Virus record (IMG/VR): IMGVR_UViG_3300050821_013262
Location: 1 to 37,245 of that record
Reading direction: 5' to 3' (one strand)
Length of the DNA: 37,245 nucleotides
Origin: a virus
A program made the position numbers and the translations under genes. The notes under the pieces were generated by a model. The model saw nothing but the letters and a program-made list of their open reading frames with translations, searched no databases and was not told where the DNA came from. Positions 8,134-17,163 of the stretch are shown piece by piece; the stretch's first letter is position 1; the number at the start of each line of letters is the position of its first letter.

Positions 8134-8142
8134 GTCTATTCC

Positions 8143-8748
8143 TTAGAAAAATATCTTGCCAACACCGGAAGCAATATCACTTATTGCGTTCGATCTACCC
8201 TGATTCTGGCTTGCTTGTGCGGCTGCCTGCATTCTGGCTTTCTCTGCCATAGCCTGGGCAATCTGATCGGCCTGAGCATGCGCTGAACTTTGACCACGGT
8301 TAGCAGTCCCCTGTTCACCGTGCAATCCTTCATTATATTGTGCGAGTACTTTATCCAGCCAAGTATTATAATCCTGATTAGCCATCCCGGTAGCAATCCC
8401 CATATTTTGTTGTTGCGATGCTGGACTCCCTGCCATACCCCCGGCAGCTGCCGATTGATTAGCGCCCTGGAGTGCTTGTTGTAGAGCGAATTGAAATCCG
8501 GGAGATTGCTGATATTCTCCACCGAATTCATTTACTTTCTTACCGGGATTAGTCATCCAACTATTGTACTGGTCTTCCAGTTTCGGAACAGCACTTGCGC
8601 CGGCGTCAACATAAGGCTTATATAATCCCGCTGTTTTCTCTGGTATTTGTCCTATTGTTTTTATAGGTGCTTTATAGGGGTTTGTTTGATGACCAAATAA
8701 CCCATAAAGACCAGAACCAATTCCGCCTAATCCTTCTGCCAATCCCAT
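8143..8748 (-). CDS. DNA transfer (ejection) protein, P22 gp7-like
   Basis: A 201-residue protein (P22 gp7 is 229) starting after AAAAGGATTTTGAA. It has the pattern common to this family: a Gly-rich start, then FxQSPGFQFALQQALQGANQ, an Ala/Gly stretch and DYNTWLDKVLAQYNEGL, ending in an Ala/Gln-rich helical tail. Family members are packaged in the virion and ejected with the genome. It is first of three ejection genes in one leftward operon. The 94 bp before it (8749-8842) hold only its ribosome binding site. Confidence 0.75.
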   Translation of the reverse strand: MGLAEGLGGIGSGLYGLFGHQTNPYKAPIKTIGQIPEKTAGLYKPYVDAGASAVPKLEDQYNSWMTNPGKKVNEFGGEYQQSPGFQFALQQALQGANQSAAAGGMAGSPASQQQNMGIATGMANQDYNTWLDKVLAQYNEGLHGEQGTANRGQSSAHAQADQIAQAMAEKARMQAAAQASQNQGRSNAISDIASGVGKIFF

Positions 8749-8842
8749 TTCAAAATCCTTTTAAAATGTTTAAACCGAATTACATATTGCATAAATATTT
8801 AATCATTACATCATATCAAAATCGGTAAATATTGCCAGCTTA

Positions 8843-9238
8843 TTATACATATGCTAATTGACGCCATTGCGCTGTCAGTATCAAAGGAGGCGAGGAACTA
8901 TCGTAAGTAATAACAAATTGCCAGGAAACTCTGTTATCTTTATCAAACACCGTCTGACCACTAATATCCGGCAAACTTGGAGTGCCCGGAACAGTTCCTA
9001 TGGGCAATGGTTGACCAATATAAGGCGCATATATACTCTGAATAGTTGCAATATCCGCAGCACTCAAGCTCGGGAATAAAATGCCCTCATTCTTGAAGTT
9101 ATCCTGCAAAGCCTGAAACAATGTACCCAGACCTAAATTCCATAAATCCGTAAAGTTTCCCTGCTTATCAACAGCAGGCGCCTCTCGCGGAAAATCCGGA
9201 AATATCGATTGATTCTGCTTGGCCTGTGTATTTGCCAT
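8843..9238 (-). CDS. Small virion or tail-associated protein
   Basis: A 131-residue protein placed directly after the gp10-like gene; its ATG at 9238 abuts that stop. The N-terminal segment (IFPDFPREAPAVDKQGNFTDLWNLGLGTLFQAL, residues about 12-44, with a helix after it) recalls short tail-associated proteins beside gp10 in P22-like phages. The C-terminal half is beta-rich. A tail needle would be longer with a long coiled coil, which is absent, so no specific role is assigned. Confidence 0.55.
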   Translation of the reverse strand: MANTQAKQNQSIFPDFPREAPAVDKQGNFTDLWNLGLGTLFQALQDNFKNEGILFPSLSAADIATIQSIYAPYIGQPLPIGTVPGTPSLPDISGQTVFDKDNRVSWQFVITYDSSSPPLILTAQWRQLAYV

Positions 9239-10813
9239 TTATATCCTTATATTAACCACGCCATCTGTACATAGGAATCGTCCTATTCCATGAAAACTGA
9301 ACTGACACACCATGTCATTTGCTATTCCGCACTGCCACCACATGAGCCTGTTACTTCGTAAACCTATAGGATTTAGATAGTAAGGCGTAAAGCTACCAAA
9401 AGTTGCACCGCCATCACGTGATATTGATAAGTCAACACGCGGCACCGTTGGCGTTTGTACGTTATTTATGTTCTGGTAGAAATAATTGGTTTCACCGGTT
9501 TCTATGGTAAAGCCTACATCATTGGCGACAAAATATTCCTGGGATTTTCGCCTTATATTCTTGCATACCCTAACCCTGGGTATTTCTCGCTCAAACATAG
9601 TCCCGTTTGCAAAAGAATCCTGATAGGTGGTGAATATGGTATCAAATGCGTAAATATTTCCCGTGTTCTTTGATACAAAGTAATACTGATTGTTATAATA
9701 GGCAACTTGTGCGGCTATAAAGTAATTGGCGTTTTGATCGCAAGCATGATAAAACTTATCCGTGTTAAAGTCATAAAATAAAGACAGGTTGTCACTATAA
9801 AAATTAATGTGATAAAAAACGTGTCCATCCTGACGATATAAAAATGCTTGAGAATCTTGAGGATTTTGTAACTGGGCAAACACGTAATCAATACCATCAG
9901 TACTTATCTTGCGCGGTTCTCCGCCATCGGATGCAAGAATGATAGGGCCTGATTTTTCATTACCACCAAGCCATACAACTAATTGATCCATATAGGCTAC
10001 GGTTGCAGGTGATAGGCATCCATAATCAATATTATACTGATTGGCACGCTGGTAAGGGAAAATCTGGGCACCTGTATCAAACCAGGCTTCAGTTACATTC
10101 TGGCCCATAACGAAAATCATGTTGCCTTTGGATGGAAATCGTACTACAGCCTGTATATTATCAGGTTTTGTTTGCAGTAACCCAACATTCTGACCAACGC
10201 TTGGCCATGCAGGCTGACCATTTGTCTGAGTAATTAATCCCTCATTTTGTCCGGATAACCTCCATGTGTTCGTATTCCCATTGCTATCACTAAGCGCTGC
10301 GCAAATAAAATAAGTATCATGGAATGTTATATACCCAGGTTTAAAAGTAACGCCCCCATATTGTGCAGCAGGAACTATCTGCAAAGAAGTGGCTACGGTG
10401 GGATCGTAAATATATATTTCCAGACCGTCAGTTATTGCAATTTGCGGCTTATTGTTTTCCGTTATGTACACCACACCACTGACACCAAGTAGATTTCCCA
10501 AAAAGTTTACAGTTGAAAATTGTATTTGTCTTGTTTGCTGATTATAGGTAAGTGTTACAAAATAGACACCCTGACCAATAACAACAACCAGTTTTTGAAA
10601 TTTTGTACTGAAAAATATACCACGGCCCTCGGTTCCACCACCAAGACTTGAAGCGGGAACTGCTATTTTATATCCTGCGTAATCCACCAGAAATTCATCT
10701 GACACGAACATGTTGTATGTTTTTTCAACACTTATTTTGGGATATCGTCCGAATGTGGAAGAACCCACGATATTTAAATCAACAGGTATAAAATTCTGTC
10801 CTCTGGTAATCAT
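9239..10813 (-). CDS. Packaged DNA stabilisation protein, P22 gp10-like
   Basis: A 524-residue protein; P22 gp10 is 472. The start (FIPVDLNIVGSSTFGRYPKI, then SVEKTYNMFVSD) with its Asn-Met-Phe segment, and repeated beta-strand blocks (GVYFVTLTYN, VVYITENNKPQIAI, ITFHDTYFICAAL, PATVAYMDQLVVWLGG), fit the propeller-like plug protein that closes the tail tube under gp4. It is the first gene of the leftward ejection operon. A plausible promoter sits at 10835-10863. Confidence 0.8.
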   Translation of the reverse strand: MITRGQNFIPVDLNIVGSSTFGRYPKISVEKTYNMFVSDEFLVDYAGYKIAVPASSLGGGTEGRGIFFSTKFQKLVVVIGQGVYFVTLTYNQQTRQIQFSTVNFLGNLLGVSGVVYITENNKPQIAITDGLEIYIYDPTVATSLQIVPAAQYGGVTFKPGYITFHDTYFICAALSDSNGNTNTWRLSGQNEGLITQTNGQPAWPSVGQNVGLLQTKPDNIQAVVRFPSKGNMIFVMGQNVTEAWFDTGAQIFPYQRANQYNIDYGCLSPATVAYMDQLVVWLGGNEKSGPIILASDGGEPRKISTDGIDYVFAQLQNPQDSQAFLYRQDGHVFYHINFYSDNLSLFYDFNTDKFYHACDQNANYFIAAQVAYYNNQYYFVSKNTGNIYAFDTIFTTYQDSFANGTMFEREIPRVRVCKNIRRKSQEYFVANDVGFTIETGETNYFYQNINNVQTPTVPRVDLSISRDGGATFGSFTPYYLNPIGLRSNRLMWWQCGIANDMVCQFSFHGIGRFLCTDGVVNIRI

Positions 10814-10834
10814 TCCACATATCCTTATGCGTTT

Positions 10835-10863
10835 TATATAGTCTACATGAAATAAGCGCGCAA
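10835..10863 (-). promoter_or_regulatory. Promoter for the leftward tail/ejection operon
   Basis: TTGCGC (10863-10858), a 17-base spacer and TATATA (10840-10835) on the minus strand lie about 20 bp before the gp10-like start. Confidence 0.45.
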
Positions 10864-10868
10864 AACTA

Positions 10869-10896
10869 TTGTGTTATCAGTTCAATAATGTATCAT
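10869..10896 (+). promoter_or_regulatory. Promoter for the rightward tail-fibre operon
   Basis: TTGTGT (10869-10874), a 16-base spacer and TATCAT (10891-10896) lie upstream of the ATG at 10925, back to back with the leftward promoter. The match is moderate. Confidence 0.35.
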
Positions 10897-10924
10897 TAAA
10901 CTAACTAATCGCAGGAAGCGAAAA

Positions 10925-12943
10925 ATGTTCACAGGGAATCCAGACAAGCTTGTCTCAGCTGCCATGTTGCAGGATGAACTAGTATCCAAAACTGGCGAGC
11001 CTTTGGCTGGCGGCATTATATCCATGTTTGCAGACGGTACCATGTTCTTAAAAAGATGGTATTACCAGACAGGAACGATGCCTAATACTTACGAATATAC
11101 AGCGCTTCCTAATCCTATGACATTAAGTGCTGCCGGAACAATGGTAGATCAGAACGGCAATGATATAATACCTTTTTATTACCCCTGGGATGAATCAGAC
11201 GCAACGGGTAACACATTTCAGGCATACACGGTATTAGTACAGGATTCTAATCAGACAGACCAATTTACCAGATATAACTTTCCATGGGTTCCTGGTCAAA
11301 ATGGTCCGTTGCCTCCTTTTGGACCTGGTTCTGCAACCAATAAGAATCTTATTAAGAATGGTAGATTCTGGAGAAATATTGGAACGTATAATACCGGAAC
11401 AAATCCCTTACCAAACTCAACGACCATACTTGGCATAAATTCCAACAATCCTATATTTTACGTAACAGTTGCTCCTGATCAGCATGACGGCTACATATTA
11501 CCTGATATAACGTTTCAAAAGGGCTCAAATTCAGGTACTGATACCATAACCTTCACTAAATTTGCACAAGGTTTCGCACCATTCCAGGGCCCTCCAACAC
11601 AAACAGATATCACACCAGAATTTTACATAAATCATACAAGCTCAGCACAAGGCGGACAAACTTATAAAGTATATAATTTCCCTGTATCATTGCATCAGCA
11701 GACGCTGGAACAAACAAACGCAACAGTAACCATACAGGCTATGAGCACAATAGGCTCATCTTTAACCTTAAGTATTCTGGCATTTGCAGGCTCTGGTGCG
11801 ACATCTTCCATGCCGCTTGTGGTTTTAACAATACCCGTATTAGACCCTACCTGGACGCAATACAAAGCAACGTTTACATTTCAGACTACAAGTGGCGTAA
11901 CACTTTCCGCAGCGGGAGACGATGCTTATTACTTGCAAGTTGGATTAAGTCCTGCTGCCGCTGTGAACGTAAACTTCGCATTGCCTTCTATCTATTTGAG
12001 TCCAACAGTACCAGTTAATGACTTTTCAAGTTATGACGAAATAAATACTATTATTAGCAGTCCGAGAACTGGTGATATCAGGGCCACACTGAATACCTTC
12101 ATGCCTTATGGATGGGTGCCATTAAATGATGGAACAATATCAAATCCTCTCGGTAGCGCCTCAACGCTTCGCTCCAATGCATGCTGGCCGCTCTATAATC
12201 TTATCTGGAATTCTTTTCAACAATTTAGTACCGGTACATCTGCGTCAGGAACAAATCCTATAGCACAAATGTATAATCCTGGGGGTACTACGGCTATAGG
12301 GTATGGTACAGCTCAAAGCACAACCGCACTTTCAGACTTTACTATAGGGAATCAATTGGCACTCACGGGATCCATGGGTGCCGTAATAATGGGAACGGTT
12401 CCTTTATCAACTATTTTGCAAAACAGTCTATTGGGCCCTTATGTAAATACTGTTAATGTAGCATCTGACGTATTTACACCGGTTAATGCTCCTGGAACTA
12501 TCTATTTCATAGGAATGCCGATTTATTTTCCAACTACAGCTCCCACGGGCCCATTGACGATAAATACACCTTATTATATCACTTTGTATAATGGGACAAC
12601 ATTTCAGCTTGCAATATCTTTTGCAAATGCCGTTGCTGCTGTAGCTATAACTGGTAGCACTAATGGTGGGCCTTTTGCATTCAATACCTTGCAATATGGC
12701 TCGTTTGCCGGTGAATACGGACATTTACAATTATTGACTGAAATAGCTCAGCATCAACATAATCCTTTAAGTCCTGGAACAGGTTTTATAATGAACTCTT
12801 CATCATCTCATTTGCAAATAGGATCTGGACAGAACTCCAGTACGGTAACTACTACTGGAGGTGTTTTTAACTATCCTGCAAGTCAGGCACAAGCGAACGT
12901 TGTTCAACCATACACACTGTACAATATGTTTATGAAACTGTAG
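10925..12943 (+). CDS. Tail fibre protein with virion-binding N-terminus and collar-like C-terminus
   Basis: A 672-residue protein with a good site (CAGGAAGCGAAAA). The N-terminus (GNPDKLVSAAMLQDELVSKT, then GEPLAGGIISMFADGT) looks like the head/tail-binding domain that anchors fibres and tailspikes. The middle is a beta-sandwich-rich region. Near residues 390-430 MPYGWVPLNDGTISN and ACWPLYNLIWN match phage tail-collar domains. The C-terminus has QHQHN and ends PYTLYNMFMKL, a typical fibre end. It probably contacts the host surface. Catalytic tailspike activity cannot be claimed. Confidence 0.75.
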   Translation: MFTGNPDKLVSAAMLQDELVSKTGEPLAGGIISMFADGTMFLKRWYYQTGTMPNTYEYTALPNPMTLSAAGTMVDQNGNDIIPFYYPWDESDATGNTFQAYTVLVQDSNQTDQFTRYNFPWVPGQNGPLPPFGPGSATNKNLIKNGRFWRNIGTYNTGTNPLPNSTTILGINSNNPIFYVTVAPDQHDGYILPDITFQKGSNSGTDTITFTKFAQGFAPFQGPPTQTDITPEFYINHTSSAQGGQTYKVYNFPVSLHQQTLEQTNATVTIQAMSTIGSSLTLSILAFAGSGATSSMPLVVLTIPVLDPTWTQYKATFTFQTTSGVTLSAAGDDAYYLQVGLSPAAAVNVNFALPSIYLSPTVPVNDFSSYDEINTIISSPRTGDIRATLNTFMPYGWVPLNDGTISNPLGSASTLRSNACWPLYNLIWNSFQQFSTGTSASGTNPIAQMYNPGGTTAIGYGTAQSTTALSDFTIGNQLALTGSMGAVIMGTVPLSTILQNSLLGPYVNTVNVASDVFTPVNAPGTIYFIGMPIYFPTTAPTGPLTINTPYYITLYNGTTFQLAISFANAVAAVAITGSTNGGPFAFNTLQYGSFAGEYGHLQLLTEIAQHQHNPLSPGTGFIMNSSSSHLQIGSGQNSSTVTTTGGVFNYPASQAQANVVQPYTLYNMFMKL

Positions 12944-12978
12944 AATAATTACTATATTACGTTAAAAGGATTTTAACG

Positions 12979-13338
12979 ATGGCCACACCAGTACCTTTGA
13001 ATTTTGGCAGGGATATGCAAGGTTATAATGCCTTTGCGCCTCAACCCTCTACCATAAAATATAAAGCGACCTTGACAGCAAACGCTGCGACAAGCGTAGT
13101 AGTGCCTTCGTCCTCTCCGTCGTGGATAGTCTCTTTTCGATATTCTCCGAATAATGTTTGGGTAAATTTCACAGGGGCTACCGCTGCAACCCCGACGGGA
13201 GCAACGCTCACAGCTACAACGGATGAGATGAATCCTGCTTCTGTACGATTAACGTCTGGAACAACTATAAGCATGATTACCAGTCAAACAACTGCTGATG
13301 TTAGCGTAGTGATGTGGCCTGATAATGCCTACGCATAG
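12979..13338 (+). CDS. Small beta-rich structural protein
   Basis: A 119-residue protein behind AAAAGGATTTTAACG. The composition is Thr/Ala/Ser-rich with short beta strands and no cysteine, typical of small virion decoration or fibre-associated proteins. It lies between fibre genes in the same direction, so it is probably a fibre cofactor or head/tail decoration protein. No family was recognised. Confidence 0.6.
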   Translation: MATPVPLNFGRDMQGYNAFAPQPSTIKYKATLTANAATSVVVPSSSPSWIVSFRYSPNNVWVNFTGATAATPTGATLTATTDEMNPASVRLTSGTTISMITSQTTADVSVVMWPDNAYA

Positions 13339-13507
13339 TTTCCCTTTTATTTTTGATGAAAATTTCGGGATTGCGAACGATAGCATTTTTACTTTGATAG
13401 ATGAGGAAGCAGTTTTTCCTCTTCCTCCGATTGGAGGATTTTTACTTGAAACGGATGACACACCATTATTATTAAGCGACGGAAGTTCTTTTCTATCGCT
13501 GGCTTAA
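13325..13507 (+). CDS. Small acidic protein in the fibre operon
   Basis: A 60-residue protein whose start overlaps the end of the previous gene by 14 bp in another frame. It is acidic with repeated leucine/aspartate phrases (FLLETDDTPLLLSDGSSFL), resembling small repetitive fibre-associated proteins. The ribosome binding site is poor, so coupled translation is likely if it is expressed. It fills an otherwise empty 193-bp gap between well-supported genes. Confidence 0.5.
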   Translation: MPTHSFPFIFDENFGIANDSIFTLIDEEAVFPLPPIGGFLLETDDTPLLLSDGSSFLSLA

Positions 13508-13531
13508 ATTATTGAAAAAGGATTTTTCGAT

Positions 13532-15055
13532 ATGTCACAAACATTGGATCAGATTTATATTGCCAATCCAACCACCGTACCTGTGGCCACCGATTTATTT
13601 TACCTGGTTCATAGCCCCTATACCGCTGGTACCGATAGTGGCATTCAATACAGTGATTTAATATCATCATCTGGTAAAGCCCTAACAGAGGTAAACGATA
13701 CCAACGTAACGCTAACCCTTGGTGGCTCTCCCACAAATGCCTTGTTACAGGCTACCTCTATTACTGCAGGCTGGACTGGTACACTGTCAGCAACAAGGGG
13801 CGGCTTAGGTTTAGGAAGTCCCACAGCGCATGGAATTTTAATTGGTGAAGGCGCATCAGCCGTTACTCCCATTGTGCTCACAGCAGGACAAGTATTAATT
13901 GGTACTACTGCAAGTGACCCGGTAGGCGCAACATTAACAGCAGGCACTGGAATAGGAATAAGCTCAGCTTCTGGCTCAATTACCATATCCAATACCAATA
14001 CAACAACTCCATCAGCGCTTACGGAAGTTAATGACACAAACGTGACCTTAACACTCGGCGGAACTCCTGCAACATCGCTGCTACAAGCCGTATCCATAAC
14101 AGCAGGTTGGACAGGAACTCTGGCGGTTACACGCGGTGGTACAGGTCTTGGTTCTTTAAATCAGGGTGACTTAATTTATGGAAGCGCTGGAAATACATTT
14201 TCTGCTCTTGCCAAATCTACAGCTACCACAAATTATTTATCCAATACCGGTTCATCAAATAACCCGGCATGGGCACAGGTAAATCTTGCAAATGGAGTGA
14301 CCGGGAATCTTCCAGTAGGTAATCTAAATTCCGGAACCAGCGCATCAGGAACTACATTCTGGCGTGGGGATGGCACCTGGGCAACACCTTCTAATGGAAT
14401 CACCCCAGCTGCCCTTACCGAAAGTAATGATACTAATGTCACCTTAACCCTAGGTGGCACACCGGCTACCTCTCTACTACAGGCAGTCTCAATAACAGCT
14501 GGATGGAGCGGCACTTTATCTACAACCAGAGGCGGACTTGGTTTATCAAATCCAACAGCTCATGGGGTATTAATCGGCGAGGGTTCTTCTGCGGTTACAC
14601 CTATAGTATTGGGAGCGGGTCAGGTGCTGATTGGTACAACATCTTCCGATCCAAGTGCTGCCACCCTAACAGCAGGTACAGGAATTTCCATTACCTCTGC
14701 ATCAGGCGCCATAACCATTAACAATACAGGTGGCTCTGCGATAAATTATGCAGCAAATTCCAATGCTTCAATAAGCGCAGCTGTTGGGAATGGCTATATT
14801 TTGACAAGTGGTTCGGCAACTACAGTTACTCTACCAACAACCTTTGCAGTGGGGTCAAGAATTGGCGTAGTAGGTCAGGGCGCTGCATGGACACTAGCTC
14901 TCGGTGCTTCCACCAACATTAAAGCCTTTGGTAATACCTATACCACCTCATTTGCCAGCACCAATAATACAGATGCACTCGAATTGATTGCAACGGTTGC
15001 CAATACAACATGGGCAATACATTCCAGTTCATCCACAGCCTTTACCGCTTCTTAA
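13532..15055 (+). CDS. Repeat-containing tail fibre protein
   Basis: A 507-residue protein after AAAGGATTTTTCGAT. It has three internal repeats starting near residues 50, 162 and 294, each opening [16 protein letters not shown] and continuing LLQAxSITAGWxGTL and TRGG. Repeats 1 and 3 share about 110 residues; repeat 2 shares only the first 47 or so, then diverges into a [11 protein letters not shown] segment common in phage fibres. The last 100 residues are a separate beta-rich end. It is likely a trimeric shaft joining the base fibre to the receptor-binding protein. Repeat number may vary by recombination. Confidence 0.75.
   Translation: MSQTLDQIYIANPTTVPVATDLFYLVHSPYTAGTDSGIQYSDLISSSGKALTEVNDTNVTLTLGGSPTNALLQATSITAGWTGTLSATRGGLGLGSPTAHGILIGEGASAVTPIVLTAGQVLIGTTASDPVGATLTAGTGIGISSASGSITISNTNTTTPSALTEVNDTNVTLTLGGTPATSLLQAVSITAGWTGTLAVTRGGTGLGSLNQGDLIYGSAGNTFSALAKSTATTNYLSNTGSSNNPAWAQVNLANGVTGNLPVGNLNSGTSASGTTFWRGDGTWATPSNGITPAALTESNDTNVTLTLGGTPATSLLQAVSITAGWSGTLSTTRGGLGLSNPTAHGVLIGEGSSAVTPIVLGAGQVLIGTTSSDPSAATLTAGTGISITSASGAITINNTGGSAINYAANSNASISAAVGNGYILTSGSATTVTLPTTFAVGSRIGVVGQGAAWTLALGASTNIKAFGNTYTTSFASTNNTDALELIATVANTTWAIHSSSSTAFTAS
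13679..14741 (+). repeat. Three-unit coding repeat in the fibre gene
   Basis: Units begin at 13679, 14015 and 14411. Units 1 and 3 are near full-length copies of about 330 bp at the protein level. Unit 2 keeps only its first 140 bp or so. Synonymous differences are numerous, so the duplication is old rather than an assembly artefact. Confidence 0.75.
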
Positions 15056-15064
15056 GGATACAAT

Positions 15065-15625
15065 ATGACCACAATCAATGCAGTAGGAAACGGATTATCA
15101 GGTGCTATAGGTTCAGGAAATTTTGTAGGTGCTAATACTCCTACTTTAATTACTCCTGTTTTAGGCGCAGCTACTGCTACGAGTGTTAATTTCGGCGGCT
15201 CATCCTTATCCACTTATACCACATTAACGCCATGGACTCCGACATTAACCTTTGCAACCCCTGGTAATTTATCGGTTTCCTATGCAACCCAAACCGGTTA
15301 TTACATGCAAATTGGGAGCCTTACCCTAATTACTTTCCAGATATCCTGTACACCTACCTACACAACTGCTTCTGGTAATATGCAAATATCCGGATCGGGT
15401 TTAACGGCTGCTACTTTTCAATATATCGGGTCAGCTTTCATGTTTTCTTCCGGAACAACATGGCCAGCTGGAAGAACCAGTATTAATTTATTAATGAGCG
15501 CTGCTACTAACTTTATACAATTATTTGGATCAGGCACAGGCGTTGCGGATTCTGTGTTCACGACTACGCAAGTCGTAACCGCAACTAATATTAATTTTGG
15601 CGGTACTATTTTGATAACGGTGTAA
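15065..15625 (+). CDS. Receptor-binding tail fibre tip protein
   Basis: A 186-residue protein after AAGGATACAAT. It opens with VGNGLSGAIGSGNFVGANTP and TLITPVLGAATATSVNFGG, phrases found at the attachment end of phage fibre tips. A WTPTLTFATPG, YATQTGYYMQIGSLTLITF beta-sandwich block of the kind seen in phage receptor-binding heads follows. It lies directly after the repeat fibre, so it is probably the distal tip. Confidence 0.65.
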   Translation: MTTINAVGNGLSGAIGSGNFVGANTPTLITPVLGAATATSVNFGGSSLSTYTTLTPWTPTLTFATPGNLSVSYATQTGYYMQIGSLTLITFQISCTPTYTTASGNMQISGSGLTAATFQYIGSAFMFSSGTTWPAGRTSINLLMSAATNFIQLFGSGTGVADSVFTTTQVVTATNINFGGTILITV

Positions 15626-15626
15626 A

Positions 15627-16070
15627 ATGCCATTATTTTATGAGTCACTCAAAGAACTGGTTACCACGCTGAATATTCAAACCAATCAACAGGTAGTAAT
15701 ATACTCGGTTAATATACCTATTCTGAATGCTAATGATGTTTTAACTATAACTTCTACTTTCGAATGCACGAACAATTATAAATATAATGCTCAGATTGGA
15801 TCGTATATTGTGCTTGCCACATTGCCAAACTCTATAAACGGCACAAGAATAGATCCCGCTAATGCGTGGAATATAACACCTGGCATGCATCACGGCGTTG
15901 TAGTTAAAGCAAGAAGCTATAAAGTCTATACTCAAATGTTTAACTCATACATCAATGTCGTAGGATATTCTTCGGCTGATGCTGCAAAACCAGGTCAAAC
16001 TCTTACTGTTGAACAGGGCTACGGTCATCTGGATGTTGTCGTACATGGACCTCAACCACCAGCTTTTTAA
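15627..16070 (+). CDS. Small virion or fibre accessory protein
   Basis: A 147-residue protein starting two bases after the fibre-tip stop. It appears beta-rich (QQVVIYSVNIPILNANDVLTI; YIVLATLPNSI; HGVVVKARSYKVYTQM) and lacks recognisable motifs. As last gene of the fibre operon it may be a fibre chaperone, a second tip protein or a decoration protein. Confidence 0.6.
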   Translation: MPLFYESLKELVTTLNIQTNQQVVIYSVNIPILNANDVLTITSTFECTNNYKYNAQIGSYIVLATLPNSINGTRIDPANAWNITPGMHHGVVVKARSYKVYTQMFNSYINVVGYSSADAAKPGQTLTVEQGYGHLDVVVHGPQPPAF

Positions 16071-16071
16071 T

Positions 16072-16099
16072 AAGCCTGATTATGTGAATAATCAGACTT
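16072..16099. terminator. Bidirectional terminator between convergent operons
   Basis: AAG-C-CTGATTAT, loop GTGA, ATAATCAG-A-CTT forms an eight-base-pair stem extended by three more after one mismatch. It sits exactly between the end of the fibre operon and the end of the leftward early operon. The T-run is weak on both strands. Confidence 0.5.
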
Positions 16100-16229
16100 A
16101 ATACAGAAAACCCTTATTTATCAACGATATCACATAATTGGTAGCTGTGTAATATATGATCAAACATATTGATATAGTTTTGAACAGGAAAATACTGTTA
16201 AATATCAATGACTTACTGTTTTTGTTCAT
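16098..16229 (-). CDS. Small membrane protein (lysis-type cassette, third)
   Basis: A 43-residue frame, MNKNSKSLIF then hydrophobic IFLFKTISICLIIYYTATNYVI. The start overlaps the stop of the preceding frame (ATGA), so it is probably translated by coupling. One membrane span is likely. It has no known family. It ends inside the bidirectional terminator stem. Confidence 0.45.
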   Translation of the reverse strand: MNKNSKSLIFNSIFLFKTISICLIIYYTATNYVISLINKGFLY

Positions 16230-16366
16230 TTTCTGAACTCACTTTCATCGAGTTCTAAAACGTATTTATCATAGGCCATGTTCTCAAAAATAATCACCAT
16301 CGATATAATGGTGATTATTATGCCAATAACGAATGAAGCTAGACAACTTATAAATAATGTAATCAA
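16226..16366 (-). CDS. Small membrane protein with TTG start (lysis-type cassette, second)
   Basis: A 46-residue frame starting at TTG, which overlaps the stop of the upstream frame (TTGA) and follows GGGAGAGG at eight bases. It has one strong membrane span (TLFISCLASFVIGIIITIIS, continuing MVIIF) and an acidic C-terminal tail. Size and layout would fit a small holin-like or other inner-membrane protein, but the lysozyme lies 7.5 kb away in another operon. Confidence 0.5.
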   Translation of the reverse strand: MITLFISCLASFVIGIIITIISMVIIFENMAYDKYVLELDESEFRK

Positions 16367-16506
16367 AATGGCACCTCTCCCTGTTTTAGTTCCGGAAATT
16401 CCTTGTATTTTGGTATTGCAGGATAATTTAATCTTTGTTCAATTGTCAAAACCAATTTTATAAGCATCGTATATAATTTTAACAATACTGCGTCATTTAT
16501 TTTCAT
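16363..16506 (-). CDS. Small hypothetical protein (coupled cassette, first)
   Basis: A 47-residue frame, MKINDAVLLKLYTMLIKLVL then a charged tail ending QGEVPF, preceded by GGGGGCAAC. It is amphipathic to mildly hydrophobic. Its 3' end carries the ribosome binding site for the next gene, and the stop overlaps the next start by four bases. No family recognised. Confidence 0.5.
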   Translation of the reverse strand: MKINDAVLLKLYTMLIKLVLTIEQRLNYPAIPKYKEFPELKQGEVPF

Positions 16507-16532
16507 GTTGCCCCCAAGGCTTTGGTTAAATA

Positions 16533-16739
16533 TTATTCCGGATCGATTCTTTTTATAGTTAAGATAAATTGATAAGCATTATCAATTTCCTGCAAGTCTG
16601 ATAAAACTAAATCTATGAATTTGTCTTCTATTACATTTATCAATCTTTTAGCTGTGCATTCCAATATTTCATCTACTCCGCTTCCAATAAAGTTCTTCTT
16701 GGTTATTGTGAGCGCTGAAGTTGCATTTATTTCTTTCAT
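16533..16739 (-). CDS. Hypothetical early protein, 68 residues
   Basis: It starts after GGGAGAAAATA. The protein appears alpha/beta (LTITKKNFIGSGVDEILECT; LINVIEDKFIDLVLSDLQEI) with a short C-terminal strand. It is part of the leftward early operon. No domain recognised. Confidence 0.6.
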   Translation of the reverse strand: MKEINATSALTITKKNFIGSGVDEILECTAKRLINVIEDKFIDLVLSDLQEIDNAYQFILTIKRIDPE

Positions 16740-16752
16740 TATTTTCTCCCAA

Positions 16753-16851
16753 TTACATTCTTAAATTATTATCATTTATCAATTCATTAACTTTCTCAAT
16801 CGCCTCATGCTCACATTGACCAAAAACATGATATCTTGGTTCTTTATTCAT
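16753..16851 (-). CDS. 32-residue partial duplicate of the 17482-17742 protein
   Basis: It starts in an ATGA overlap with the upstream gene. Its last 23 residues (QCEHEAIEKVNELINDNNLRM and neighbours) match the C-terminus of the 86-residue protein at 17482-17742 (QCEQEAIEQVNELINNNNLRM). The DNA of the two ends is also similar, so this is a truncated tandem copy. It may be a working micro-protein or a remnant. Confidence 0.55.
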   Translation of the reverse strand: MNKEPRYHVFGQCEHEAIEKVNELINDNNLRM

Positions 16852-17162
16852 TGAAAATTTACCTCTTGTAGGTTTTCCAGATTACGCTTAATTCGGTCTA
16901 GAATTTTCTGATAACTGTACACAACAATACTCATTATCTCATTAGCATTAACTTGTTTATGACCGTCTTTTAAGTAATGATTTATTTCCTTTATAGACAG
17001 ATTAATCATATTAAATAAGGTCAATTCTATGAAATCATGAATTCCGCCTCGCGTACAATCTTCGTATTTACTTAAGAACTTTAAAAGAAATGCGTGAACT
17101 TCAATGGATTTTTCACGCGTAGATTCAAGGTTGCTGTTTGTTATTTTAAATATTTCAGTCAT
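16848..17162 (-). CDS. Hypothetical early protein, 104 residues, helical
   Basis: An all-helical, soluble-looking protein with charged ends. It lies between the CPCC protein gene (one-base gap upstream) and the 32-residue duplicate, whose start it overlaps by four bases. The ribosome binding site (GGGAATTATTAAA) is modest. No family recognised. Confidence 0.6.
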   Translation of the reverse strand: MTEIFKITNSNLESTREKSIEVHAFLLKFLSKYEDCTRGGIHDFIELTLFNMINLSIKEINHYLKDGHKQVNANEIMSIVVYSYQKILDRIKRNLENLQEVNFQ

Positions 17163-17163
17163 T

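Noticed and set aside
13645-14514. Val/Pro-rich minus-strand frames opposite the fibre repeats
   Set aside because: They mirror the repeat-rich Thr/Gly fibre gene. Their similarity to each other is explained by the repeats on the other strand.
13532-16070. Diversity-generating retroelement acting on the fibre tip
   Set aside because: No reverse transcriptase frame or matching template/variable repeat pair was seen.
16278-16463. 61-residue plus-strand frame
   Set aside because: It overlaps two better-supported, coupled minus-strand frames and has no ribosome binding site.
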